DNA of 64,000 nucleotides from Lampris incognitus (taxonomy: Eukaryota; Chordata; Actinopteri; Lampriformes; Lampridae). Each line of letters opens with the position of its first letter. Position 1 is the stretch's first letter. Below the pieces are notes generated by a model. It was given only the letters and a program-made list of their open reading frames with translations. It had not been told where the DNA came from and ran no database searches. The stretch is from assembly GCF_029633865.1 (NCBI RefSeq), contig NC_079214.1:31334957-31398956 (forward strand), given 5' to 3'. This document shows positions 11,376 to 20,639 of the stretch, one piece after another. A program made the position numbers and the translations under genes.

Positions 11376-12003
11376 TAGCAGTCTGCAGAGACCTGCTGCT
11401 AAGAAGATATATGGGATTGAATATGATGCCGTAGTTTAATTGACTCTTGGTTTTTTTGGACTGACAGGAGTCAGTTAATCAGGATTTTCAGATAATGGCT
11501 AGGAAACGTGTATGCATCAGTACAAACAGTTTTCTGTTGAGATTCTACGTTGGGAGTAGGGTTGTATATTTCACTAAAATCCACGAGATTGCCTAAAAGC
11601 TTAGGTCTGGAGGAGTTGTTTGTAGGCAGGGACGTGGCTTGCATGCCTGCTTTTCAGTTTACAAGAGTGACACTTTGCCACCGTGATGGCGTATAGTCAT
11701 TCTGCAGATTTTTTTTATAAGTTTTCCAACATAGCAGGAATAGTACAATGTGAACTATAGCAGTCTACAGACACCTAATCTAAGACGATAAATGGGGAAT
11801 GAATATGTTGCCATATTTCAAGTGACTCTTGGCCTTTTCAGGTTTAAGGGTTTAAGCCAGTTGGGATCTTCAGATTACAGCTACGTCCTGCAGTTTATGC
11901 CTCAAGACAGACCATCATCTGTCAAAATTTTACCTTAGAGGAAGTGCCATATTTCAGTAAAAGGCAAAGGTCGAATGGGCATTAGTTGAGAGCAGTTTTA
12001 TGA

Positions 12004-12075
12004 AGACATGGACAGGGATCGAACCCATGATTTTCAGTTTACAAGACTGACATCTTTCCACTTGGCCACCATGCC
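12004..12075 (-). tRNA. tRNA-Thr(TGT)-like, class g, inverted copy
   Basis: On the minus strand: A-box TGGCCAAGTGG, anticodon loop CTTGTAA (TGT) on TCAGT/ACTGA, and a B-box GGTTCGATCC that matches the polymerase III consensus exactly. Acceptor GGCATGG/CCATGTC pairs with one G-T. The D-arm is less regular (GGAAAGATG). No TTTT close downstream. Lies in the inverted segment. Confidence 0.5.
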
Positions 12076-12342
12076 TTCATACAGTTCTTCTGCATATGTA
12101 AAAAAAAAAAAATCTATAACAGTTTTCCAACAGCAGGGCAAGTAGGATGTGAAACATTCTAAAGACACCTAATGCTAAAAGATGAATGGGATTGAATTCG
12201 ATGCCATATTTTAAATGACACTTTGCTTTTACGGGCTGACAGGAACGAGTCAATTGGGCTCTTCCAATTAAATCTACCTGTTGGAGTTAATGCTTCAAGA
12301 CACACCGTCTTCTGTCAAAATTCTACCTCGGGAGAAGAACTA

Positions 12343-12890
12343 CACTGCTCAAAAAAATAAAGGGAACACCTAAAAACACAATATAGACCTCGATGAATGA
12401 AATATTTCAGCTGAAAATCTTTATGTATTAGACAGAGGAATGTGTTTAGAGCAAAATAACCTAAGAATGATCAATGGAAATCAAAATCATTAGCCCATTA
12501 AGGTCTGGATTCAGAATCATACTCAAAATCAAAGTGGAAAATGAGAACATAGGCTGATCCAACTTCTGTGGAAATTCTTCAAGACGATTCAAAATGAGGC
12601 TCAGTAGTGTGTGTAGCCTCCACGTGTCTGTATGCACTCCCTACAACATCTGGGCATGCTCCTGATGAGACGACGGATGGTCTCCTGAGGGATCTCCTCC
12701 CAGACCTGGATCAGGGCATCGGTCAACTCCTGGACAGTCTGTGGTGCGACATCGCGTTGGCGGATGGTACGAGACATGATGTCCCAGATGTGCTCGATTG
12801 GATTCAGGTCTGGGGAACGTCCAGGCCAGTCCATAGCATCAATGCCCTCGACATACAGGAACTGCTGACACACTCTGGCCACATGAGGAC
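12343..12890 (-). mobile_element. DD34E Tc1 transposon, 3' half (inverted)
   Basis: Minus strand: the transposase C-terminal coding part followed by a 3' region and the terminal repeat GTGTTCCCTTTATTTTTTTG, next to a TA at 12341-12342. Its outer flank (GTTCTTCTCCCGAGGTAGAA on the minus strand) is the class f spacer that would continue the left flank of the 5' half at 10377. Confidence 0.85.
12601..12890 (-). pseudogene. Tc1 transposase, C-terminal part (inverted)
   Basis: The open stretch holds HVARVCQQFL, then RSPDLNPIEHIWDIM with the third catalytic residue (Glu), and ends GGYTHY. Compared with the 5' half, about 14 bp around the second catalytic Asp (the DN motif before ARPH in this family) are missing at the inversion junction. 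Confidence 0.8.
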
Positions 12891-13010
12891 GTATCTTAAC
12901 CGCTTATCGTGCTCTCAGGGTCGCTTGAGCCTATTCCAGCAGTCATTGGGCGGCAGGCGGGGAGACACCCTGGACAGGTCGTCACAGGGCTGGTGCGCGC
13001 GCGCGTGCGC

Positions 13011-13047
<37 letters not shown>

Positions 13048-13284
13048 CACACACACTCCCATTCATTCCTAGGGACAATTTAGTACGGCCAATTGAACTG
13101 ACTTACATGTCTTTGGACTGTGGGAGGAAACCGGCGCCTCGGAGGAAACCAATGCAGAGAACATGCAAACTCCACACAGAGGACGACCCGAGATGACCAA
13201 CCAAGGTTGGACTACCCCAGGGCTCAAACCCAGGACCTTTCTGCTGTGAGGTGACCGCGCTAACCACTGCACCACCGTTCCGCC
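12891..13284 (-). mobile_element. tRNA-headed SINE-like repeat with internal (CA/CG)n
   Basis: Minus strand: head GGTGGTGCAGTGGTTAGCGC with A-box-like TGGTGCAGTGG, B-box-like GGTTTGAGCCC, then GGAGTTTGCATGTTCTCTGC and TCCCACAGTCCAAAGACATG, an internal alternating CA/CG tract (about 12996-13052), ending AGCGGTTAAGATAC. This is a common teleost repeat. The 9-bp CAGACTGCT lies at 13285-13293 and, inverted, at 11377-11385; after undoing the inversion these flank the SINE as a target duplication. Confidence 0.7.
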
Positions 13285-14131
13285 CAGACTGCTTTGTTAC
13301 CCTCTAAAATATTTCTGCTAGGCTGGAAAACTGTTAACAAGTGGTTTTATATATACGGAACTAATGCCAAATGGAAAGGCGTCAGTCTCATAAACGGGTA
13401 ATCACCGGTTCAATCCCCATCCGTACCTTTAGGAAGACCAGTTACATTAAAGTGTGCCACACGTTCGACCTTCTGAGTTTTGGTGAAATATTAATTCTCC
13501 CCAGGTAGAATTTGGTCAGAAGACTGTGTGTGTTCATGCATGAACACCAAAGGTATCCTTTATCTTATTATCTAGACTGACTGGCTCCAGTCAGACCAGA
13601 AAAAAGCTATGAGTCATTTGAAATATGGAGTCGTATTCAATCCCCATTTATATTATTCGCAGCAGTTGTCTTTTGACTGCTATATTTCACATCCAAATAG
13701 TCCAGCTATGTTGTGCAACTTCACAGTTTTCATGCATATGCAGAAAGACAGTGTACAGGCATACTGAGCAAGTAGCAAGCCGCCAGTTTCAAAAAATGAA
13801 GAACATGGGTTCAATTCCAATCCATGCCTTCATAAAGCTGCTCTACATTAAAGCCTAATGCAACATCCATGTCCTGGCTTTCAGTGAAATATGGGCCTTC
13901 CTCCAAGGTAGAATTTCGACACAAGACTGTGTGTCTTGATACATAAATACCAATAGGTGGCCTTGATCCAAAGATGCCAACTGTATAGCTCTTATCAGCA
14001 TGAAAAGCCATGAGTCATTTAAAATATGACATCATATTCAATCCCATTCAACTTCTTAGCAGCAAGCCTATGTAGAGTGCTATGTTACACTCCCAAAAAT
14101 TCAGAACTAATCCCAGAAACCAATGTCTACA

Positions 14132-14203
14132 GGCATGGTGGCCAAGTGGTAAGGCATCAGTTTTGTATACAAAAAATCATGGGTTCAATCCCCATCCATG
14201 CCT
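14132..14203 (+). pseudogene. tRNA-Thr-like, class d, copy V
   Basis: Acceptor GGCATGG/CCATGCC, A-box TGGCCAAGTGG and B-box GGTTCAATCC are all kept, but the anticodon stem is broken (TCAGT against ACAAA) and the anticodon reads TGT where other class d copies have CGT. Confidence 0.6.
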
Positions 14204-14727
14204 TGAAAAAGCTCCGTTACACAGAAGTGTTACAAACCTTCATCATTCTGGCATTTGAAATATGGCCCTTCTCCCAAGATAGAATATGAACACAAGACTG
14301 TGTGTTGATGCACAAACACCCATAAATATCCTTGATCTGAAGATCCCTATGGGCTGGTTTCTGTCAGAACACAGAAAATCACGAGTACCATAAAATTTGC
14401 TGTCATATTCAGTCCCCATTCCTCTTCTTAGCAGCAGTTGTCTTTAGACTGCTATGTTTCACATCTAAATAGTCCTGCTATATTGGGAAACTATTCACAT
14501 TTTTTTACATATGCAGAAAGACTATATACTGGAATGGAGACCAAATGCCAAGGCATCAGTTTTGCAAACTGAAGGTTATGATTTCAATCCCCATCAATGC
14601 CTTCAGAAAACTCCTGTACACTAAGGCCTGATGCACCTTCAATGTCCTGGCTTTTAGTGAAATATGGCCCTTCTTTCAATTTAAAATTTCGATGGAAGAC
14701 TGTGTGTCTTGATGCATAAAATCCAAA

Positions 14728-14985
14728 ACGCTAAAATCATGCTGTCTTTTGAAAGTTCTTTTGACTCAATGCAACCATTTTGTAAGTCTGGGAAGAGAGG
14801 TGAATATCAGTGTATTTACTCTTCAATGTAAGACAGTATGAATGAATGAATGCCCCTTGCACCAGTAGAGAGTGCCTGACTCCAGCGAGACTTTTAATTC
14901 TGTTATTTTCGATTCGGCTTCGCTAGAGTCGCTCATGCCACGCGCCCGTTGTTTCAAGTTCAGATTGTAACATATGATCCAAAAC
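14728..14985. other. No gene recognised
   Basis: Short unique-looking stretch between the array end and the CTG-rich minisatellite. I see no ORF, RNA gene or known repeat. Confidence 0.4.
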
Positions 14986-15290
14986 ATTCCTGCTGCTGCT
15001 GCTGGGCTGGGCTGGGCTGCTGTTGGGCTGCACTGGCTTGGCCTGACCTGTGCTGCTGCTGGGCTGGGATGGCCTGGCCTGACCTGTGCTGCTGCTGGGC
15101 TGGGCTGTGCTGCCGCTGGGCTGTGCTGGCCTGGCCTGACCTGTGCTGCTGCTGGGCTGTGCTGTACCGCTGCTGGGCTGTGCTGTACTGCTGCTGGGCT
15201 GGGCTGCGCTGCACTGCGCTGCTGGAGTGGGCTGTGCTGCTGCTGCTAGACTGAGTTGCGCTGACCTGAGCTGAGCTGCTGCTGCTGCTT
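14986..15290 (+). repeat. CTG/GGGCTG-rich minisatellite
   Basis: Irregular repeats of TGCTGCTGCTGGGCTGGGCT-like units, several ending GGCCTGGCCTGACCTG (near 15050, 15085, 15140). Open in several frames on both strands only because of its composition; I do not call a gene here. Confidence 0.8.
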
Positions 15291-15299
15291 CTCCTCTTT

Positions 15300-15837
15300 G
15301 ACTGCACTCTATATGATGAAAAAGTTATTATTTTTATTTATTTTTTATTAGCCTATCATTATTTTTAGACTCAGAAGACTAGGAGTAGATAGGCAACTAA
15401 GGAAGTAATTAGGGTCAGCTTGTCATAAGTGATCATATATTTTCCTTTCCAGGGCTGCAAAGTTTTTCCAATCTTGCCAAGTTTATTGTTAAAATTGGTT
15501 AATTTTTTACCTTCATTTGAAAAAGTTAATCAAGTGATCAGAGAAACATACAACATACAGGAATCATACAGGAATCCCATATGGGATGGGCCACATGGGT
15601 GGCATGACACAACATTTAATATTAATTAATTCACTAATTCATTCATTCATACATACATACAGCTTTAGGCTAAAGTACCAAGTTCACATTTCTGTAATTA
15701 CCCTTCAAAATAGTCAGTGAGCAGCCACCCTCTCTTCTCCCCTTTCACTATTTTCACCCCTTTCTCTCCATCCATTTCTGAAAAGATAGTTTGTGATTGG
15801 GCTTGCTGCATAATAGTTCATTTGGCCACCTTGACAT
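15300..15837. other. No gene recognised
   Basis: AT-rich sequence with short CATT/CATA repeats near 15640. No supported feature. Confidence 0.4.
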
Positions 15838-15965
15838 GCACACCATATTCATATTAATTGGAATATGGCAGTATTTTGATTGCACACCATAGTCATATTA
15901 ATTGGAATATGGCAGTATTTTGATTGCACACCATATTCATATTACGGAATATGGCAGTATTCTGA
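15838..15965 (+). repeat. 44-bp tandem repeat, about 3 copies
   Basis: Units start at 15838, 15882 and 15926 with GCACACCATATTCATATTAA; the third is slightly shortened. Within the unit TTCATATTAATTGGAATATG is partly palindromic. Confidence 0.85.
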
Positions 15966-16229
15966 CTACGTATGAGTCATGTAAATGCCTTAACCCGATT
16001 GCCATAACCCGATTAAATAGTATTCAGATTACTAAAAACCCGAATATGACACCTGGCTTATGCCCGTATTAACTAGAATATTGGGTCATGTACACACTTT
16101 ATTCGGAGTATTACTCTTATTCGGAATATTAGATTACATCTGCGCATGTTTTCAGCAAAGAACTATGGACTTTTGAGTCACCTGCGACATACGAAAACCT
16201 CTCTCGCGGTTGCATCTAAATTGTCAGAA
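15966..16229. other. Flank of E1, unidentified old repeat
   Basis: Contains repeated GAATATT/CGGAATATT motifs that also occur past the other side of E1 (near 20885), so E1 may have landed in an older element. No gene seen. Confidence 0.3.
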
Positions 16230-16470
16230 TGTAGAGCCGAAGGAACGGAGAAGACCGTAGGTTCACACTTTAGCCGTGTAGGCAACTTTCTTTAATCCAC
16301 GGTAAATCAGAGAGACAACCAAACCACAGCTCGACTGAGCGGAGGTGGCAAGAATAATCAGAAAACTGGCTGGACAACCATAACTTAACCCTGTGTTAAC
16401 CTGCCAGGGCAACCATGACTTAACCCTTAGTTCCTGGGTTGAATTCTGTCCCCAATACGTGTCCACCACA
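16230..16470 (-). repeat. E1 3' LTR
   Basis: 241 bp, TGTGGTGGACACG...GGCTCTACA on the minus strand. Preceded in the element's direction by a G-rich polypurine tract (TGGGGGGGCTCA). Confidence 0.9.
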
Positions 16471-16491
16471 TGAGCCCCCCCAGAATTCGCC

Positions 16492-17415
16492 CTAGTAATC
16501 GAAGTCAGGCAGGCGCGGGGGGACGACAGGCCGTCCGCGGCGGCTCCGGATAACAGGGGCCGGAGTGTCTCTGGGAGGCATTGACGCGGGCCTGTGGAGG
16601 TCGGCCTGAGGAGCAGAAGAGGCAGCTCGGGCCTCCACGGGGGGAGGAGGCGGAGCCGGGGGACGACCGCGACGAGGAGGTTGGGCTAACTCCAACGGCT
16701 GCGTCAAGTCCAGGTGTGCGGGTTTAACTCGGTCCACTGAAACATGCTCGGCCGTGCCCCCAAAATCCACCACCAGGTGCTTAGTTCCCCGTTCCAGGAC
16801 GCGGAAGGGGCCGTCATAAGGGGGTTGCAGAGGGGGGCGGTGTGCGTCGTGACGGATGAACACGTAGTCCGCTGACTGCAGACCTGGGGGCACCTGGGAC
16901 ACCGGCGCGCCGTGTTGGGCGGTAGGGACGGGTGTGAAAGCTCTGACCCCGTCCAGCAAGGTGGCTCGTTGGTCCACAGCTGACCAGGGACGCGTTGCAT
17001 TGGGCATGAAATCGCCTGGGACTCGCAGCGGCGTGCCGTACACCAGCTCCGCAGAGGAGGCTTGTAGGTCTTCCTTCGGGGCGGTCCGCAGGCCCAGCAT
17101 GACCCATGGGAGCTTGTCGACCCAGTTGCAGTCCTTGAGAGTAGCCCGAAGCGCAGCCTTCATGGACCGGTGGAAGCGCTCACATAGGCCGTTCGCCTGA
17201 GGGTGGTAGGCGGTAGTGCGATGAAGCTTGATGCCCAGAGCCTCACCCACAGCACTCCATAGCTCTGAGGTAAACTGTGGCCCGCGGTCAGATGAAAGGT
17301 CGGAAGGCGTACCGAAACGTGAGACCCACGACCCAATAAAAGCCCGGGCCACATCAGCAGACGTCGTGGATGCCAGGGGAACAGCTTCAGGCCAGCGCGT
17401 AGTCCTGTCCACCAC
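16492..17415 (-). pseudogene. E1 integrase core and C-terminal part
   Basis: The 307-residue open stretch begins just after the position of the first catalytic Asp. It keeps the second Asp (SSDRGPQF near residue 43) and the Glu ([10 protein letters not shown] near 79), giving the D-D-35-E spacing of retroviral-type integrases. The C-terminal part has a small barrel-like region (YDGPFRVLERGTKHLVVDFG) and a proline/arginine-rich tail. It is out of frame with the upstream pol ORF; the lesion near 17455 removes the segment with the first catalytic Asp. It acts, when intact, in inserting element DNA. Confidence 0.85.
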
Positions 17416-19706
17416 AGTGAAGAGGTAGGTGAACCCATGGGAGGGGGGTAGGGGACCCCGACGTGGACATGGTCAAATCGTCTCTCCGGCACTGCGAAGC
17501 GTTCCAGGGGCGCCTTAATGTGGCGGTGTATCTTAGCCCGCTGACAGGCAACACACGAGTCGGCCCACGCTTTCACGTCTCTCTTAAGTCCCTCCCATAC
17601 AAACTTAGCAGAGGTCAGGCGCACGGATGGCTTACCGCCTGGATGAGAGAGGCCGTGCACAGCTTCAAATACGGGGCGTCTCCAGCTGTGCGGGACGATG
17701 GGCCTGGGCTGTCCTGTGGAGACGTCACACAGGAGGGTGGCACCTGTGTCGCTGAAAGGAACGTCCTGCAGGCGGAGCCCCGTGTCGGAGGCCCGGAGAC
17801 GGAGGATGCTCGGGTCCGTGGCCTGGTCAGCGGCCATCTGTGCATAGTCAAGGCCTAGGTGGACCGCTCCAATCACTGCCCTAGAGAGGCAGTCAGCTAC
17901 CTGGTTAGACTTACCAGCGACGTGCTGGATGTCGGTAGTGAATTCCGAAATGTAGGAGAGTTGTCGCTGCTGGCGAGCGGACCATGGCTCGGCCGTCTTG
18001 GACATGGCAAACGTGAGGGGCTTGTGGTCCACATACGCAGTAAACTCGCGGCCCTCTAGCAGGAAACGGAAATGCCGGACAGCGAGCCAGAGACCGAGGA
18101 GTTCCCTGTCAAAAGTACTATACTTGCGCTCTCGGGGTGTAAGCTGGCGACTGAAAAAGGCCAAAGGCTGCCAAGCCCCCCCCACCCACTGTTCGTGAAC
18201 CGCACCAACAGCATAGTCCGATGCATCCGTGGTTATGGAAATAGGCGCTGTAGGTGAAGGATGCGCTAGCAGGGTAGCCTGGGAGAGCGCAGCTTTAGTC
18301 TCGGTGAACGCACGGTCCCGCTCTGCTGTCCAGTCGACCGCCTGGTTGGGGGACATGCCTTTCAGCGCCTCGTACAGTGGCCGGATGATAAAGGCGGCTC
18401 GGGGAATGAAGCGGTGGTAGAATGTCACCATCCCGATGAACTCCCTGAGCGCACGAGCTGTTTGGGGGCGCGGAAAGGCCGCCACCGCTTCCACCTTTGA
18501 GGGCAGGGGGACTGCCCCGTCCCCAGTGATGCGATGCCCGAGGAAATCAATGGCTGTCAGCCCGAACCGGCACTTCGCCGGGTTGACGATCAGCCCATGC
18601 TGGCTGAGGCGTGTGAAGAGGGCATGAAGATGGGACAGGTGTTCTTCCTCGGAGGCGCTGGCGATGAGTATGTCGTCCAAATAGACGAAGAGGAAAGGAA
18701 GGCCACGGAGCACTGAATCCATCAGCCGCTGAAAGGACTGGGCCGCGTTTTTGAGTCCAAATGGCATTCGTAGGAATTCAAATAGGCCGAATGGGGTAGT
18801 CACCGCTGTCTTGGGGATGTCTGAGGGGTGCACGGGAACTTGATGATAACCACGGACCAGGTCGACTTTTGAGAAGACGCATTTGCCAGACAGGTTTGCA
18901 GAAAAGTCCTGGATATGCGGGACAGGATAGCGGTCGGGCGTGGTGGCGTCATTTAGTCGGCGGTAGTCCCCGCATGGGCGCCAACCTCCATCAGGCTTAG
19001 CGACGATGTGGAGTGGGGACGCCCACGGGCTGTCAGAGCGGCGGATGATCCCCATGCGTTCCAGGTGCTCGAACTCAGACTTGGCAATGGCGAGTTTGGC
19101 GGGGTCAAGACGCCTGGCTCTGGCGTAGACCGGGGGCCCCTTCGTAGCAATGTGATGCTCCACCCCATGCTTAGCGGTGGGTGCAGAGAAGGTAGGCTGG
19201 GTGATGTCAGGGAACTCAGCGAGGAGGCGGTTGAACTTGTCTGCCTCTGAAAGAGAGTTGGCTAGACCTGCATAGGCCGCTTCCCTCCGCGTACATGCGA
19301 AGGAGGAGAAGGTTAAGGCATCGACCAGACGGCTGTTCTGAATGTCCACTAGCAAACCGTAAGCGCACAAAAAATCAGCTCCGAGGAGGGGAAGCGTTAC
19401 ATTGGCCATGACGAACTCCCACGTGAAACGTTGTCCACCAAAACACAGTTCTACAGACCGCACGCCGTAGGTGTGGATAGGGCTGCCGTCAGCCGTCGCC
19501 AACTGGGGGCCCCGCTCCCCGCCCATGATGTCGACGTCAGTAGCAGGGAGCACGCTTCTCTGTGCGCCCGTGTCACAAAGAAATCGCCGACCGGAGATGG
19601 TGTCGAGGATGAAGAGTAGCCTGCTCGTATCGCCAACACTCATGGCCACTACTGAGTGTTGGCCCTCTCGTTTCCCGTCGGCCTGTAGTTGCAGGGGGAA
19701 CGGCAC
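17160..19706 (-). CDS. E1 Pol: protease, reverse transcriptase, RNase H, integrase zinc finger
   Basis: 848-residue ORF, real similarity to about residue 749. Order: aspartic protease (CDTGAQRS, catalytic Asp at 45), reverse transcriptase (palm with [12 protein letters not shown] near 278 and VYLDD at 341-345), RNase H ([10 protein letters not shown], Asp 494; later [10 protein letters not shown]), and the HHCC zinc finger (His 684/688, Cys 718/721). After about residue 749 (plus-strand 17455) the frame is lost and the last hundred residues are noise. It overlaps the gag ORF by 58 nt in the -1 frame, so expression by -1 frameshifting is plausible but unproven. Confidence 0.88.
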   Translation of the reverse strand: MPFPLQLQADGKREGQHSVVAMSVGDTSRLLFILDTISGRRFLCDTGAQRSVLPATDVDIMGGERGPQLATADGSPIHTYGVRSVELCFGGQRFTWEFVMANVTLPLLGADFLCAYGLLVDIQNSRLVDALTFSSFACTRREAAYAGLANSLSEADKFNRLLAEFPDITQPTFSAPTAKHGVEHHIATKGPPVYARARRLDPAKLAIAKSEFEHLERMGIIRRSDSPWASPLHIVAKPDGGWRPCGDYRRLNDATTPDRYPVPHIQDFSANLSGKCVFSKVDLVRGYHQVPVHPSDIPKTAVTTPFGLFEFLRMPFGLKNAAQSFQRLMDSVLRGLPFLFVYLDDILIASASEEEHLSHLHALFTRLSQHGLIVNPAKCRFGLTAIDFLGHRITGDGAVPLPSKVEAVAAFPRPQTARALREFIGMVTFYHRFIPRAAFIIRPLYEALKGMSPNQAVDWTAERDRAFTETKAALSQATLLAHPSPTAPISITTDASDYAVGAVHEQWVGGAWQPLAFFSRQLTPRERKYSTFDRELLGLWLAVRHFRFLLEGREFTAYVDHKPLTFAMSKTAEPWSARQQRQLSYISEFTTDIQHVAGKSNQVADCLSRAVIGAVHLGLDYAQMAADQATDPSILRLRASDTGLRLQDVPFSDTGATLLCDVSTGQPRPIVPHSWRRPVFEAVHGLSHPGGKPSVRLTSAKFVWEGLKRDVKAWADSCVACQRAKIHRHIKAPLERFAVPERRFDHVHVGVPYPPPMGSPTSSLWWTGLRAGLKLFPWHPRRLLMWPGLLLGRGSHVSVRLPTFHLTAGHSLPQSYGVLWVRLWASSFIALPPTTLRRTAYVSASTGP

Positions 19707-20341
19707 CGTTTAGCTTTCGCACCAAATCGAGCGTGGTACATACAGAGTCCAGAGGGCTTGTAGCGGTCTGATGCTGTGGCGCCACCGTCGGGCCACGCCC
19801 GCGATGTCGGCGGGGGGCCAGTGAAGGTAGGAGCCAGCACCCCGGCATGGGAGGAACGTTGTGTAGCGACGAAGAATCGGTCAGCTTCCTTTGCCAGCTC
19901 ACGGGGATCAGTGATGGTGGAGTTAGCGAGCGCAGTCTGGACGTGGGGCGGCATGTTGCGCAGAAACAGCTCCATAAACAGGAAACATGGCTTTTCTTGA
20001 CCCAGTAGGTTTAACATCCTGCTCATTAGCTCCGATGGTTTGCCATCTCCCAAGCCCTGAATTGCGAAGAGGCGACGTGCTCTCTCCGTTGTTGACAGTT
20101 CAAAAGTTTCAAGGAGGAGATGTTTAAGTGCGGCGTATTTACCATCGGCCGGTGGGTTGGTTATGAAACCGCTTATCCTGGAAGCCGTAGCGCCCCCCAG
20201 CGCTGCCACTACGTAGTAGTACCTGGTCTCGTCTGCTGTTATGTCTCTGAGCGCGAACTGTGCCTCAGCCTGCGCGAACCATGTAGCCGCGGAAGCCTCC
20301 CAAAACTCCGGCAGTTTAATTGCAACGGCGTTCGTAGCCAT
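19649..20341 (-). CDS. E1 Gag with Cys/His motif
   Basis: 230-residue ORF, first ATG downstream of the primer site. The N-terminal half resembles Gypsy capsid proteins ([38 protein letters not shown]). Near the C-terminus [18 protein letters not shown] is a variant nucleocapsid Cys/His motif of the kind known from Gypsy elements of animals rather than the CCHC knuckle. Structural protein of the element's particle; pol follows in the -1 frame. Confidence 0.8.
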   Translation of the reverse strand: MATNAVAIKLPEFWEASAATWFAQAEAQFALRDITADETRYYYVVAALGGATASRISGFITNPPADGKYAALKHLLLETFELSTTERARRLFAIQGLGDGKPSELMSRMLNLLGQEKPCFLFMELFLRNMPPHVQTALANSTITDPRELAKEADRFFVATQRSSHAGVLAPTFTGPPPTSRAWPDGGATASDRYKPSGLCMYHARFGAKAKRCRSPCNYRPTGNERANTQ

Positions 20342-20377
20342 AATGTGTGTGGTTTCAGAAAACTTATCCGAAAACCG

Positions 20378-20392
20378 ACGTCGGGGTCACCA
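20378..20392 (-). promoter_or_regulatory. E1 primer binding site (tRNA-Trp type)
   Basis: Minus strand TGGTGACCCCGACGT one base inside the 5' LTR. It is complementary to the 3' end of vertebrate tRNA-Trp (ACGTCGGGGTCACCA). Primes minus-strand DNA synthesis. Confidence 0.75.
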
Positions 20393-20393
20393 G

Positions 20394-20634
20394 TGTAGAG
20401 CCGAAGGAACGGAGAAGACCGTAGGTTCACACTTTAGCCGTGTAGGCAACTTTCTTTAATCCACGGTAAATCAGAGAGACAACCAAACCACAGCTCGACT
20501 GAGCGGAGGTGGCAAGAATAATCAGAAAACTGGCTGGACAACCATAACTTAACCCTGTGTTAACCTGCCAGGGCAACCATGACTTAACCCTTAGTTCCTG
20601 GGTTGAATTCTGTCCCCAATACGTGTCCACCACA
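20394..20634 (-). repeat. E1 5' LTR
   Basis: 241 bp, identical by eye to the LTR at 16230-16470, followed outward by AGAA. Confidence 0.9.
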
Positions 20635-20639
20635 AGAAC

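Larger units (their letters stand above)
11376..12890 (-). other. Inverted segment of array plus Tc1 3' half
   Basis: Read on the minus strand this segment runs: Tc1 3' half (12890-12343), f spacer, class g module (12075-12004), class a module (about 11700), then class b upstream spacer ending at CAGACTGCTA. Flipping it back restores both a continuous Tc1 transposon and the f-g-a-b order seen elsewhere in the array. It is therefore a simple inversion of about 1.5 kb. Confidence 0.8.
1..14727 (+). repeat. Higher-order tandem array of tRNA-Thr-like monomers
   Basis: Monomers of about 390 bp, each holding a tRNA-Thr-like module plus a conserved spacer (landmarks: GTGAAATATGGCCCTTCTCC, CTTCTTAGCAGCAG, GACTGCTATGTTTCACATCC). 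Seven classes recur in the order g-a-b-c-d-e-f. tRNA-like modules start near: g 603, 1487, 4867, 7764, 12075(-); a 1000, 2937, 5266, 8167, 11700(-); b 3353, 5668, 8549, 13365; c 3741, 6056, 8938, 13758; d 4116, 6428, 9295, 14132; e 6828, 9684, 14536; f 7365, 10240. Equivalent classes in adjacent copies are 2855-2897 bp apart (g 4867 to 7764; d 6428 to 9295). The array ends near 14727, where the e spacer stops after a TGCATAAAATCCAA motif. Left edge lies outside the window. Local amplification of a tRNA-Thr locus is inferred. Confidence 0.85.
16230..20634 (-). mobile_element. E1: complete Ty3/Gypsy-type LTR retrotransposon
   Basis: Minus-strand element of 4405 bp: LTR (20634-20394), primer site, gag, pol, polypurine tract (about 16471-16484) and LTR (16470-16230). 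The two 241-bp LTRs look identical, implying a recent insertion. AGAA lies directly outside both ends (16226-16229 and 20635-20638), a 4-bp target duplication. Pol has a frameshift in integrase, so this copy is not autonomous. The domain order protease-RT-RNase H-integrase places it with Gypsy-type elements. No envelope-like ORF. Confidence 0.92.

Noticed and set aside
1-14727. Many 60-100 residue ORFs in the tRNA-like array
   Set aside because: They recur with the monomers, differ in frame and end, and follow spacer sequence; no conserved protein pattern.
14949-15307. Long ORFs on both strands through the CTG-rich repeat (Cys/Trp/Leu/Ala-rich or Ser/Gln-rich)
   Set aside because: They exist in several frames because the repeat lacks stop codons; composition is purely that of the minisatellite.
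16230-20634. Possible endogenous retrovirus with envelope gene
   Set aside because: No ORF lies between integrase and the 3' LTR; the layout is that of a plain Gypsy-type retrotransposon.
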